From assembly GCA_963585895.1 (NCBI GenBank), contig OY757947.1:41539671-41603670 (forward strand): 64,000 nucleotides of DNA, read 5' to 3'. The DNA is from Sepioteuthis lessoniana (Eukaryota; Mollusca; Cephalopoda; Myopsida; Loliginidae). The stretch's first letter is position 1, and each line of letters begins with the position of its first letter. Under the pieces are notes generated by a model. The model did no database searches. It was not told where the DNA came from and worked only from the letters and a program-made list of their open reading frames with translations. The position numbers and the translations under genes are program-made. Below, piece by piece: positions 1 through 10,167 of the stretch.

Positions 1-215
1 CTAAGCTGAATTGTTTAATATAGAACTGTGTAAACAAAATCTGCACTCACACTTAGCTTAATTAGAACTGTTTGAATAAACTGAAAAGTTTGAAAAGTTT
101 GAAAGTTTGACAATTAAACTGTGTACTCATGCTAAACTGAATTGTTTGAAGTAGAACTGATTTACATAATAATGCCATAAAAATCCAACCAAGTAAGCAA
201 CCAACCAACAAAGTA
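1..215 (+). repeat. HVT composite repeat, middle and degraded tail
   Basis: The stretch is made of diverged units of the AT-rich HVT middle (AAACTGTGTAC, GCTAAACTGAATTGTTTGAA). It then runs into a shortened tail (ATGCCATAAAAATCCAACC) that has lost most of the hairpin. The head lies outside the window, or was never copied. Confidence 0.7.
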
Positions 216-423
216 TCTCAAAGCATGTTTCACAAATATTGATATTCATCATCATCATATCTAATAACTTGATCAATTGTCATTCAAATAATTCCAAATT
301 TTTAGTGGGAGGGTTCCCGTGGCGAAATGCCGAATGTGCTCGACTATGACCTCGTCGAAGACGAGTTAGAATTCTATTAAATCTATCATGTTCACACTCT
401 TTCACTCACACACACACACACAC

Positions 424-520
424 ATACGTGGTACATTCAATAAGTTTCAAGACTTTTTTTATACAGGCATTTAAGATTGTCGTAGACTTTTGAAAATTCA
501 GTATGTTATTGCTATACATC
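424..520 (+). mobile_element. SETMAR-like mariner, 5' end only
   Basis: The segment begins TACGTGGTACATTCAATAAG and carries the sub-terminal GTCGTAGACTTTTGAAAATT and TGTTATTGCTATACATCT, as in the longer copies at 31.4 kb and 63.6 kb. It breaks off into a 48-bp-type minisatellite. Only the inverted terminus and part of the 5' untranslated region remain. Confidence 0.75.
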
Positions 521-632
521 TATACACAATTACATAGTTTCAAGTATTCTAATCTAATACAAATAATTCATAGACAATTATATGACTTCAAGTATTCCTA
601 TCAAAAACTAATAATTTATACGCAATTACATA
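521..632 (-). repeat. Minisatellite fragment (CAAGTATTC type)
   Basis: About two and a half units contain TTCAAGTATTC, TCTAATACAAATAATT and an ACAATTA run. On the opposite strand this is the same unit as the 48-bp array at 18.7-19.4 kb. Confidence 0.6.
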
Positions 633-875
633 GTGTCCTCGTGGTGTAATGGTTAAAGTCATGGACTGTGGAATCGTAGTACGCGAGTTCGTACCCCAGT
701 CGCGCTATCACGTTCACTTTCGAGCAAATACCCTTGGGAAAGGTATGAACCCCCTTATCCTCCCAGCTATGGGTTAAATAGTACCACTACTGTACTTCTA
801 GGAGGAGGACTTTGGCATTAAATAACCTACAATGGTTGACATGTCATTAAACAATCAAACCAATCAAAAAGAGTT
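633..875 (+). mobile_element. SINE-A, full-length tRNA-derived SINE
   Basis: The head GTGTCCTCGTGGTGTAATGG contains a good pol III A box (TGGTGTAATGG). A B-box-like GAGTTCGTACC follows about 40 bases later. Next come the central domain AATACCCTTGGGAAAGGTAT and CAGCTATGGGTTAAATAG, then the tail hairpin GGCAT…AACCT…GGTTG…ATGTC and a CAAACC-rich end. Heads of this kind derive from tRNA genes, and such elements depend on a LINE reverse transcriptase acting on the 3' end. The tail hairpin is the one seen in HVT. Confidence 0.8.
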
Positions 876-896
876 ACAAAGATTGTTCAGGCTAAA

Positions 897-1158
897 GGAA
901 AAAAAATACTATTATTGTATCATTTTTATTTTGCATGGCTTTAGGAAATAAATTTACCATTGATTTAAATACTTTAATCTAATTTGTCTGAGGAATATTT
1001 CATGAAGCCAGAATGTTCTGCTACTAAAGAAAATGGTTTGTACGTGATGCCTTCAATAAGTTTCAAGACATTTTTGTACAGGCATTAAAAATTGTCGTAG
1101 ACTCTTGAAAATTCATTATGTTATTGCTATACATCTTTTGAGATGGCAGACCAATATG
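897..1158 (+). mobile_element. Mariner 5' end with 150-bp upstream repeat
   Basis: Bases 1050-1158 are a mariner 5' end (TTCAATAAGTTTCAAGACAT through TGTTATTGCTATACATCTTT). The preceding 150 bases (TTTTGCATGGCTTTAGGAAA, GAGGAATATTTCATGAAGCC) recur beside the inverted mariner end at 18.35-18.49 kb. The flank and the mariner end therefore travelled together, either as one larger repeat or as a duplicated locus. Confidence 0.65.
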
Positions 1159-1450
1159 ACTAAATCATATATATTTAATATATACGTATAGAGAGGATTT
1201 GGCATTAAATAACCTACATTGGTTGATATGCCATAAAATCCAACTAAACCAAATCATATGTATTTAATATATATGTATAAAGAGGATTTGGCATTAAATA
1301 ACCTCCAATGGTTGATATGGCATAAAATCCAACTAAACCAAATCATATGTATTTAATATATATGTATAAAGAGGATTTCGCATTAAATAACCTACAATGT
1401 TTGATATGCCATAAAACCCAACGAAACTAAAACATATATATTTAATATAC
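1159..1450 (+). repeat. Tandem array of HVT tail hairpins (~86-bp unit)
   Basis: Three units and a partial each read roughly TATTTAATATATATGTATAA, AGAGGATTTGGCATTAAATA, then the hairpin's second half and CCAACTAAACCAAATCATAT. The hairpin tail was copied in tandem with an AT-rich spacer and without the head. A longer array of the same unit lies at 7.45-7.85 kb. Confidence 0.75.
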
Positions 1451-1660
1451 GTGGTGAATTCAATAAGTTTCCAGAATTTTTTTCTTCGGGCATTTAAAAT
1501 TGTCGTAGACACTTGAAAATTCACTATGTTATTGCTATACATAATATGAGATGAGGGACCAATTTTTATGATTTCAGGTTCAAATGAACAGCTACAACAG
1601 GAATTGGAATACACCCTACTAAAGCCTGATTGTCACAGCTGGTGAATTTCAAAAATGCAA
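1451..1660 (+). mobile_element. SETMAR-like mariner, 5' truncated copy
   Basis: The copy runs from TACGTGGTGAATTCAATAAG through the 5' untranslated region (GGTTCAAATGAACAGCTAC) to the first codons of the transposase (ATGCAATG). It then passes abruptly into HVT sequence at about 1661. No catalytic region is left. Confidence 0.75.
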
Positions 1661-1990
1661 TGAGGACAGTTCTATATTAAACAATTCAGTTTTGCGTAAG
1701 TACAGTTTTAATGTCAAAATCAGTTCTATTTCAAACAATTCAGTTTAGCACAAGTACACTGTTTATTTCTATTTGACCCATAGATCGGACCTACAACTCC
1801 GAGTCTGAGTGGATCTGGGGGCCATTGCAATGAAGGGGTACTCCGCATTCCCCAAAGCTCCAGCATTATTGAAACCTCATCATCAGATTGTTTAATGTCA
1901 AATCCAGGACACCTGTTGGGAGTGGGGGTCTTACCTATCTGTAGAGAAGCAGTTGGTGTATTCTACAGCCCCCCCCCCAGCCGACTGGGC
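1661..1990 (-). repeat. HVT composite, short reverse copy
   Basis: Read on the reverse strand, the head (GCCCAGTCGGCTGGGGG) lies at 1776-1990 and a middle of about two units at 1661-1775. It has no tail hairpin. The head shows its usual landmarks: CTCTGCAG-like block, TGTCCTGGAT, GGAGCTTTGGGGAATG and the GGATAG-type end. Confidence 0.75.
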
Positions 1991-2250
1991 AAAGGACTAC
2001 ATTAATATAAGAGCTATAAACAGCGTCCTATGACAAAGCAAAACAGAAGGTACTGACAAACTCAAATCCCTGGATATAAGAAAAATCCAAATTAACAATA
2101 CAAAAATCATAAATAAATTAACAATAAAAACCGTTTACAAATCCTCGAAGCAAACATTATAAAAAAAACTGCTATAAATAAAAAAAAAAACTATCAACAC
2201 TGGTATATACACATTAAACATATTCAATAACTAACCCTATCACTCAAGGG
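1991..2250. other. AT-rich stretch, nothing recognised
   Basis: The stretch is unique-looking AT-rich sequence with several short A runs. I see no element end, repeat unit or plausible coding frame. Confidence 0.5.
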
Positions 2251-2251
2251 G

Positions 2252-2485
2252 GTGTCCTTGTGGTGTAATAGTTAAAGCGATGGACTACGGAATCGTAGTA
2301 CGCGAGTTCGTACTCCAGTCGTGTTATTACGTTTGCTTTCGGGCAAATACCCTTGGGAAAGGTATGAACCCCCTTATCCTCCCAGCTATGGGTTAAATAG
2401 TACCACTACTGTTCTTCTAGAAGAATGGCTTTGGCATTAAATAACCTACAAAGGTTGATACGCCATTAAACAATTAACTAAACCA
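2252..2485 (+). mobile_element. SINE-A copy
   Basis: The head GTGTCCTTGTGGTGTAATAG, a B-box-like GAGTTCGTACTCC, the central AATACCCTTGGGAAAGGTAT and the tail hairpin (GGCATTAAATAACCT…AGGTTGATACGCC) are in the usual order. It appears full length with scattered substitutions. Confidence 0.8.
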
Positions 2486-2735
2486 AACCTATCTCATTGA
2501 ATTTGCCAACCACATCTATACGAAAGAACGAAAAAAAAAAAGAAAATCAATAAAACTCACTGGAGCAAACAACCAAACACAACCCCTGAAGATGACCAGC
2601 GAAATGGTCAAAAGTGCTTGAGCTACTATAGACCCCTTTCTTCACCATCTTGAACCAGACATTAGAAAACTAAGAAGATGACTTGAACGTCTTCACTTAA
2701 AGAATTGAAAAGGAAAGAATGTGTGGTCTTCAATC
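2486..2735 (+). other. AT-rich stretch with CTGAAGA-stem motif
   Basis: The stretch is mostly unassigned. At 2586-2620 it carries CTGAAGA followed by a TGACCA…TGGTCA stem, then AAAAGTGC. This resembles, weakly, the Penelope-type motif described near 38 kb. Confidence 0.35.
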
Positions 2736-3664
<929 letters not shown>

Positions 3665-3954
3665 ACTATACGGCCACCTACCTCCCATCACGAAAACTAT
3701 CCAAGTTAGACGAGCCAGGCACGCAGGACACTGCTGGAGGAGTAGCGACGAGCTTATAAGTGATGTACTCCTATGGACTCCCACATATGGACGAGCTAAA
3801 GCAGGACGACCAGCTTGAACATACATACAGCAGCTATGTGAGGATACGGGATGTAACCTAGAAGACCTGCCGGAGGCGATGAACGATAGGGAAAAGTGGC
3901 GAGAGAGGGTCAGGGATATCCGTGCTAGCGGCATGACATGATGATGATGATGAC
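3665..3954 (+). pseudogene. RTE-like LINE, 5'-truncated 3' end
   Basis: The reverse-transcriptase C-terminal region is readable. It includes the equivalents of RRTRHAGHCWRS, GRAKAGRPA and YIQQLCEDTG, then the stop after the RDIRASGMT-type end and a short (ATG)n tail (ATGATGATGATGATGAC). The frame is broken at several points, for example an early stop in GRPA. The copy is a dead 5'-truncated retrotransposition product. The reverse-transcriptase core lies upstream and is absent. Confidence 0.8.
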
Positions 3955-3998
<44 letters not shown>

Positions 3999-4047
3999 TA
4001 TCGATCAAAAGATAGACACATACAAACACACACACACACACACACAC
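3955..4047. repeat. (TA)n(GT)n and (CA)n microsatellites
   Basis: A TA run passes into a GT run. After a 20-base spacer a CA run follows, so the two arms are complementary and could pair. Confidence 0.9.
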
Positions 4048-4477
4048 ACTACCGACCGAAAGTGTGGGATCACATTATTTTTTAAGTTTTGAGAAAAAAA
4101 TCAAAGTTTCATGTCTTTAAATACAGCAAAAAATGTATGTGTTTTCTATATCATATTCAATAATTTAAATCAAACTGAATAAAAAATGGCAATAATTTTA
4201 ATCGAAGCAAATTTATATTTTCTTTTCATCAAAGAAGCTACCACGATCGTTTATTACGACGGATCAAATTCTTAACATTCTTTTTAATAACTTGTAAAAA
4301 CATTTTGATGAAAGTAATTCCCAAGAAAAATGTGTAAATCTGGAAATGTGTAAACAACACTTGTTTTTTCTAAGCCCCTTAATCACTTCCCTTCAAATTT
4401 AACGATTAATTGCATAATCAGCCCTTATTATGAACTTTAAAAAATAATTCACCCTGGTTCTAAGCTTTTGATCAGAA

Positions 4478-4482
<5 letters not shown>
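4048..4482. mobile_element. Tc1-type non-autonomous DNA transposon (MITE)
   Basis: The left end reads CTACCGACCGAAAGTGTGGG ATCAC. The right end, inverted, reads TACTTCTGATCAAAAGCTT and carries a matching GGTGAA. These resemble Tc1-family termini of the TACCGGTCAAAAGTTTGGGG kind. About 435 bp of AT-rich filler with no transposase frame lies between. The right end abuts a (TA)n run, in keeping with the TA target of this superfamily. Confidence 0.6.

Positions 4483-4532
<50 letters not shown>
4481..4532. repeat. (TA)n microsatellite
   Basis: A pure TA run between the Tc1-type MITE and the next interspersed repeat. Confidence 0.95.
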
Positions 4533-4536
<4 letters not shown>

Positions 4537-4788
4537 CTAATCTAATATCTACCAGTATTCACGGTATCGGAAAAAACAAAAAAACCCTGGTCAGGAACAA
4601 GAGATAAAAGGACCTCGAATTACCGCCCAGGGGAAAAAGAAAAAAGTTTCTTGGGTAAAAAAGAAAGAAAAGGCCAACCTCGTCCGACTCCTTGAAAAAA
4701 AATCAAGGGGTACGCAGTCAGTGGTCAAAAGAAAACCAAAAAACCCTCCGCGAATCTTTAGTAGAAGATTTTCGACTCGCGATTTAAG

Positions 4789-4797
<9 letters not shown>
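4533..4797 (+). repeat. Interspersed repeat F, bounded by (TA)n
   Basis: The sequence begins TATTTACTAATCTAATATCT, contains GGCCAACCTCGTCCGA and GGGGTACGCAGTCAGT, and ends CGCGATTTAAGTTAATT. A second copy lies at 38.56-38.94 kb with the same two ends, also set between (TA)n runs, and about 100 bases of extra interior. No coding frame, tRNA boxes or terminal inverted repeat are evident. The family is unknown to me. Confidence 0.7.
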
Positions 4798-4834
<37 letters not shown>

Positions 4835-5042
4835 CATTAAATAATAAAGACAATTATTTTCTGTATAATTGATTTAAGATCGTTTTAAGGTTTCTGATAA
4901 GTGTCTTAGTTTCAGGTTGGAATTGGTAGATGAATTTCCCAAAATTGGAATTGGTAGACTCTTATAAAAAGACTTGAACGGACCCTAAATAAATTATACA
5001 GACAAAATTTGTCTCTATTATTAAATAAAACATGCTGCCGAA

Positions 5043-5121
<79 letters not shown>

Positions 5122-5177
5122 AATTAAACCTCTCAGTGAGAATGAACATTTACGCTTAACAAAGACTCCATTCACAA

Positions 5178-5218
<41 letters not shown>

Positions 5219-5240
5219 ACAAAAATAGATATATATCAAT
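4798..5240. repeat. Cluster of (TA)n and (CA)n(TA)n microsatellites
   Basis: TA runs lie at 4798-4831, 5080-5119 and 5199-5218, with CA runs at 5045-5080 and 5179-5198. The intervening sequence shows nothing recognisable. Confidence 0.9.
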
Positions 5241-5462
5241 ATCCTGGACCAGACTGATGGCATTTCACATAGCACTAATACCCTTGGGAAACGTATGAAT
5301 CCAAATATTCTCCCCCCCCAGCTATGGGTAAATAGTAGGGCAGACTAGTTCTTCAGCCTTGGTGAGGCAACTAGCGTAGGAAAAGGAAAACTCTGAATTC
5401 AAGCCTGTTAAAGTCCGCTTAAAAATTGACTTTGTGTCATATCCTGCCCGAGTGGAGGGGTT

Positions 5463-5470
<8 letters not shown>
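5241..5470 (+). mobile_element. SINE-B, head lost
   Basis: The copy starts inside the element (ATCCTGGACCAGACTGATGG). It continues through the AATACCCTTGGGAAACGTAT core to the CTGCCCGAGTGGAGGGGTTG end and TAAATA. The tRNA-like head has been replaced by a TA microsatellite, and another TA run follows the 3' end. Confidence 0.8.

Positions 5471-5523
<53 letters not shown>
5471..5523. repeat. (TA)n microsatellite
   Basis: A pure TA run directly after the SINE-B 3' end. Confidence 0.95.
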
Positions 5524-5525
<2 letters not shown>

Positions 5526-5721
5526 CAAATGAGTTCAAGTTTAACATATGTTAATGTACAATACTCTGGTCTGTGTTTTATATTATCCCTTCAACTGGGG
5601 TTGGTTGTACTTCAGGAAAAGGAGGGGGTCCTACATAGGCAAAAATTAAGTGATTATATTCTTCTCTCCTCGTTTTATTCTTCATTACAAATAAATATAT
5701 ATGTATATATACGCACCCCCA

Positions 5722-5773
<52 letters not shown>

Positions 5774-6204
5774 CTTGGATCTTATGGAGATTCCACGTGT
5801 CAGGATTTTAAAGGTCAATTCATTTGGTTTCTTAACCTTTTGGATTACTTAGTTATATATGCATGTCTATTTTTAGATGAAATTGAATACGCGCGAAAAA
5901 AAAAAAATATTCATAAAATGGTAAAAAATATTTATTGATCTTTTGAGTGGTCGTACTCAGATTCTCGACAATGACCAACGAAGATCGAAAGAACATGTAC
6001 TCGAGTCTTAGCATCAGAGATTTCGGACAATTACTTGCCAGACTTCATCTTAATTTGCAACATTGCAACTCGCGACCAAGTAAAGGCTAATAAATAAATG
6101 AACTTCAAATTCAAATCAAACTTCTTTTATAGTATATGCCTACTTACTTTCGGAGTTTTCATTTTCCATACTAACATTAAAGAGCACAGTCCTCCCTACT
6201 ATTT
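5524..6204. other. No gene recognised; (CA)n(TA)n at 5722-5772
   Basis: The stretch is AT-rich sequence with one compound microsatellite. Short open frames lack any recognisable domain. Confidence 0.5.
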
Positions 6205-6790
6205 ACTCTTGCCCAGTCGGCTGAGGCTGTAGAATACACCGACTGCTTCTCTGCAGAGGGGTAAGACATCCCCCCCCCAACGAGTGTCCTGATTATGACA
6301 CTAAACTATCTGATGGTGATGTTCCAGCAATGCTGGAGCTTTGGGGAATGCGGAGTACCACTTTATTGCCATTGCTCCCAGGTCCACTCTGGGCCGGAGT
6401 GGTAGCACCTGATAAGGGTCCTATCTATGGGTTAAATAGAATTAACAGCATATATATGCTAAACTGAATTGTTTCAGTAAAACTGAATAGTTTGAAATAG
6501 AAATGACTTTTACAATTAAACCGTACTTACATTTAAACTGCGTGCTTATGCTTAACTGAATTATTTCAAATAGAACTGTTTTTCGAAATTAAAACTGTAT
6601 TTACACTTAACCGAATTGTTACATACAACTGCTTGAGTAGTTAATAATGGAAATGTTTTTGACCATTAAACTGTGTACTTATGTTAAACTGAACTGTTTT
6701 AAATAGAACAGATTATTTACATAAAAATGGATTTGGCGTTAAATAACCTACAAAGGTTGATATGCCATAAAACCCAACAAACCAAACCAA
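6205..6790 (+). repeat. HVT composite, complete forward copy
   Basis: The head starts TGCCCAGTCGGCTGAGGCTG at 6209 and ends CTATGGGTTAAATAG near 6435. The middle spans 6440-6720 in roughly five units (GCTTAACTGAATTATTTCAA, AAACTGTATTTACAC). The tail hairpin follows at 6727-6770 with GGCGTTAAATAACCT…AGGTTGATATGCC, then CCCAACAAACCAAACC. The order head-middle-tail on one strand fixes the element's polarity. The CAACC-rich end after the hairpin looks like a retroposon 3' end. Confidence 0.85.
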
Positions 6791-6928
6791 ACCATACTAT
6801 TTACTCAAGCTGGAGGGAGAATAGTTAGATTCATATACCTCTCAAATATAATTGAGTTATGTGAATTGCAGTCTGATCTGGGATTTGAACTCGGATAGTC
6901 GTGTTCAATTCCTACGACGATTAATAAA

Positions 6929-6932
<4 letters not shown>
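6791..6932 (-). mobile_element. SINE-B fragment
   Basis: On the reverse strand this reads from the tRNA-like head (GACGATTATCG-like, GAGTTCAAATCC) to the CTCCCTCCAGCTTGAGTAAAT core. The GGGAAAGG portion is damaged and the 3' half is missing. Confidence 0.7.

Positions 6933-7010
<78 letters not shown>
6933..7010. repeat. (CT)n(TA)n compound microsatellite
   Basis: A CT run switches to a TA run. Confidence 0.95.
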
Positions 7011-7013
<3 letters not shown>

Positions 7014-7321
7014 GGCTGTAAAATACACCAACTGCTTCTCTGCAGAGGGGTAAGACTCTCCCAACGAATATGATTGATATGACACTAAACAATCTGATGG
7101 AGAGGTCTCAGTAATGCTGGAGCTTTGGAAAATGCAGAGTACCCCTTAACTGCCATCGCTTCAAGGTCCACTCTGGCCTGGAGTGGTAGCACCTGATAGG
7201 GTCCTATCTATTGTCAAAGAGAACTAAACTGTGTACTTATACTAAACTGAATTGTTTGAAATTTAATTTAGCGTTAAACCTGAAAAGGGTTGAGGCGCCA
7301 TAAAACCAACCAACCAACCAA
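7011..7321 (+). repeat. HVT composite with degenerate tail
   Basis: The head lies at 7011-7215 (GGCTGTAAAATACACCAACT…GGTCCTATCTATTG), followed by a single middle unit. The hairpin is diverged (GCGTTAAACCTG…GGGTTGAGGCGCC). Its outer stem pairs GGCGC-type bases again, so the fold is kept although the sequence changed. A (CCAA)n end follows. Confidence 0.7.
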
Positions 7322-7445
7322 CCAGGTCCACTCTTGTTCGGAGTGGTAGCACCTGATAGGGTCCTATCCATGGGATAAATAGATCTAAACTATGTACTTA
7401 TGCTAAGATGAATTGTTTGAAATAGAACAGTTTAGTTGTATAAAA
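7322..7445 (+). repeat. HVT fragment, end of head plus one middle unit
   Basis: The fragment starts mid-head (GGTCCACTCTTGTTCGGAGT) and carries one middle unit before the hairpin array that follows. Confidence 0.7.
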
Positions 7446-7855
7446 AACGGATTTGGTATTAAATAACCTACAATGGTTGATATGCCATAAAACCCAACCA
7501 AACCAAATCATATATATTTAATATATATGTATAAAGAAGATTTGGCATTAAATAACCTACAATAGTTGATATGCCATAAAACCCAATCAAACCAAACTAT
7601 ATGTATTTAATATACATGTATAAAGAGGATTTGGCCTTAAATATCCTACAATGGTTGATATGCCATAAAACCCAACCAAACCAAATCATGTATATTTGAT
7701 ATATGTGTATAAAGAGGATTTGGCATTTAATAATCTACAATAGTTGACATGCCATAAAATCCAACCAAACCAGATCATATATGTTTAATATATGTGTATA
7801 AAGAGGATTTGACATTAAATAACCAACAATAATTGATGACCATAAAACTAAACCA
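7446..7855 (+). repeat. Tandem array of HVT tail hairpins, five units
   Basis: Five consecutive copies of a ~88-bp unit each hold GGATTTGGCATTAAATAACC, the second hairpin arm GGTTGATATGCC and CCCAACCAAACCAAATCATA. They are separated by TATTTAATATATGTGTATAA. The first unit is continuous with the HVT fragment to its left, so the array grew from an HVT tail. Confidence 0.8.
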
Positions 7856-7935
7856 AGAACAAGGACCAAAAACCTATCTTTTGTATATAAATATAAATTT
7901 ACTTGCATGATTCCATGCATAAACATACACACATA

Positions 7936-7971
<36 letters not shown>
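7936..7971. repeat. (CA)n microsatellite
   Basis: A CA run. Confidence 0.95.
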
Positions 7972-7972
<1 letters not shown>

Positions 7973-8200
7973 ATACATAAACAAAATACATATACCTACA
8001 AAAAAATCTGACGAGACCATATGTCTTTATGGATAATAAACTCCATTGGGACATTCACATACACAAATCCAGGAATTAAAAAAAGATCACATCATATGAG
8101 AATAATCTTTATTATAAAAATAACTGAGATTTAACTTAACCATTCAAAATCTCCTGAAGAAGATTTGAAGTCTGAAACACATGTGGAGCACAAATGCAGA
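7972..8200. other. Unassigned; CTGAAGA…GAAAC motif at 8153-8185
   Basis: No element is assigned here. At 8153 the sequence reads CTGAAGAAGATTTGAAGTCT GAAACACATG. This is the same box arrangement as the Penelope-like motif near 38 kb, but the stem is poor. Confidence 0.35.
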
Positions 8201-8326
8201 GTGTCCCAAAATAGACACGACATTAATATGATGTAGATGGTGTCTCAAAATAGATGCAACCCATTGATATGATAATTTTTTATTACTGGGACAAGAAACT
8301 CCATGTCACCTGGCGTGAGTTTGTCA

Positions 8327-8618
8327 TATTTACCCAACCCCTCCGTTCGGGCAGGATATGACACAAGGTCAATTTTTTAAAGCGGAGTTTAACAGGTTTG
8401 AATTCAGAGTTTTCCTTCTCCTAGACTAGTTGCCTTACCAAGGCTGAAGAACCTAATCTGTCCTACTATTTACCCATAGCTGGAGGGAGAATAATTGGAT
8501 TCATACCTTTCCCAAGGGTATTAGTGCTATGTGAAATGCAATCAGTCTCGTCCAGGATTTGAACTCGTATCGTCGTGTCCATTTCCTACGACGATAACCA
8601 TTACACCACGGGCACCTC
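8327..8618 (-). mobile_element. SINE-B, full length, inside the mariner
   Basis: The reverse strand runs from the head (GGTGCCCGTGGTGTAATGG, with A box TGGTGTAATGG and B-box-like GAGTTCAAATCC) through AATACCCTTGGGAAAGGTAT to CTGCCCGAACGGAGGGGTTG and TAAATA. At about 292 bp it is a good type copy of the family. Confidence 0.85.
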
Positions 8619-8622
8619 CACT

Positions 8623-8697
8623 TCTACCCAACCCATCCGCTCGGGCAGGATATGACAAAAGGTCATTTTTTTAAAGCGGAGTTTAACAGGTTTGAGT
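8623..8697 (-). mobile_element. SINE-B 3' fragment
   Basis: About 75 bases repeat only the 3' third of the neighbouring SINE-B, and the boundary to the mariner coding remnant lies at about 8697. It may be a second truncated insertion or a partial duplication of the first. Confidence 0.75.
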
Positions 8698-8912
8698 TTA
8701 TGCTTCATCTGGATTCTCGTATATGGGTACAGCTGAAGATCCTTCTTTAAGATTCTTTGCAATGATGCAGGTGAAAGACCAAATTCTTGGGAACATCTTC
8801 GCAGGGATTTTTTTCAGACTCTTTCCGACAGAATCTCTCACCGCATCCGCATTATCTGGACATCTTACAGTCAACTTCCTGCCAGCTTTGGGATTTTCTG
8901 CCTTCTAGTTGT
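8698..8912 (-). pseudogene. Mariner-type transposase DNA-binding remnant
   Basis: The reverse strand encodes a helix-turn-helix segment. It reads NADAVRDSVGKSLKK and, after a one-base frame change, SLRRCSQEFGLSPASLQRIL and KKDLQLYPYTRIQMKHKL. This matches the second helix-turn-helix and linker of IS630/Tc1/mariner transposases (compare the common pattern RR-S-ELGL--SS-QRIL---L-LYPY-IQ). The catalytic half is missing because SINE-B sequence interrupts it. Besides the frame change there is at least one stop upstream. Confidence 0.7.
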
Positions 8913-9778
8913 GGTCGTTTACTGACCCTTTTGGCTTGAAAAAAATTTACACAATGACAAATTTTGCTTTTCTTCGGATAAAGTTGCTAAGGTTAAATTT
9001 GCTTGCACAGTTTTGAATGATTTTGTCGCCAAATAAGTAGAGACGCGAAATATTTTTCCTTTCTTATCCAAGGCATTGCGATCATGGATTAATAGTTGTT
9101 ATAGTATACCATTTTCAGTTCTGAAAAAAAAAACCCAAACCATTCCTATTAGTTGATAATTTTATAAGTAGATATAATATTATTCTTATTAGAGCTATTA
9201 GCTGTCACATGGTTTGCATATCAATGGGTTGGATCTATGAATGATTTTATCACCAAATAAGTTGTGACGCAAAATATGTTTTCCTCTCTCGTCCAATGCA
9301 TTGTGGTTAAGGATTAATAATTGTTATCGATTACTATTTTCAAGTGTGAAACAAAAAAAGAACATTAATATTTGTAAAGATATTAGCCGTCACATGGGTC
9401 CCGTGTATATTGAGACACACTGTATTAATGGATTGAATCTATTTTGAGACAATTTTGAATAATTTTTGTCTCCAAATAAGAAGTCACGCAAAATATTTTT
9501 GCCTCTCTTGTCCAAGGCATTGTGATCAAGGACAAATAACTGTAATCGTATACTATTTTCAAATTTTAACCAAAAAAGAACAGATTATTATTAGTAAGTT
9601 TATATTCGGTCATATGGGTTCCATGTATATGGAGACACCCGGTATATATACATTTACTGAGAGGGCAGAAATAATGAGCCAGTCACGTGGGTAAGAAGAA
9701 TATTATTATTAATATTAATTATTAATTATTATTATATTATTAGTAAAGGTATTAGCAGTCATATGGTTCCAATGTATA

Positions 9779-9943
9779 TGTTATATAATGGCCAAAGGAT
9801 TTCGTTTTATGCCTTTGGTTTAGTTAGGCTGAGAACCTTTCGGCTCAGTGCATGGGTTACTTAGGTGCAACATTAACGGAACGGACGTGTCACTCAGATG
9901 GGAAACGGGGCTACAGAGTGCGGGTGACGTCACGCACCGGAAT
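9779..9943 (+). mobile_element. LTR fossil, 5' part only
   Basis: This is a partial long terminal repeat of the same family as the one at 25.2 kb, sharing TTATGCCTTTGG, TTAGTTAGGCTGAGAACC and GGGTTACTTAGGTGCAAC. It starts TGTTATATAATGG and is broken off before its 3' part. No internal retroelement sequence adjoins it. Confidence 0.6.
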
Positions 9944-10129
9944 ACTATTTTCAAATCTGAAACAAAAAAGAACACAACATTATTAATAGTTGAGTTATTA
10001 GCAGTCAAATGGGTCCCATGTATATTGAGACACCCTTTATAAGAAATAATAAAAACGTATCCAACATAAATTCATTTGCGGACATTAATTTTAGAATATT
10101 TATTTTCAATCTTTTGAACCAAAGTCAAT

Positions 10130-10133
<4 letters not shown>

Positions 10134-10165
<32 letters not shown>
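10134..10165. repeat. (TA)n microsatellite
   Basis: A TA run immediately left of the target duplication of the next element. Confidence 0.9.

Positions 10166-10167
<2 letters not shown>

Larger units (their letters stand above)
8201..10035 (-). mobile_element. Degraded mariner with repeated 5' ends
   Basis: Terminal-like blocks GTGTCCCAAAATAGACACG (8202) and GTGTCTCAAAATAGATGC (8240) match, inverted, GGTTGGATCTAT (9225) and GGATTGAATCTATTTTGAGA (9427). A reverse-strand transposase remnant occupies 8698-9050. Three further copies of a ~220-bp 5' segment (AAATAAG..GACGC, TTGTCCAAGGCATTG, GGGTCCCGTGTATATTGAGA) follow to 10035. The element is multiply interrupted: SINE-B at 8327 and an LTR fragment at 9779. 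It is plainly dead. Confidence 0.65.

Noticed and set aside
633-710. A real tRNA gene at the SINE-A head
   Set aside because: A and B boxes are present, but there is no paired acceptor stem, no proper anticodon arm, and the sequence continues into the SINE body in every copy.
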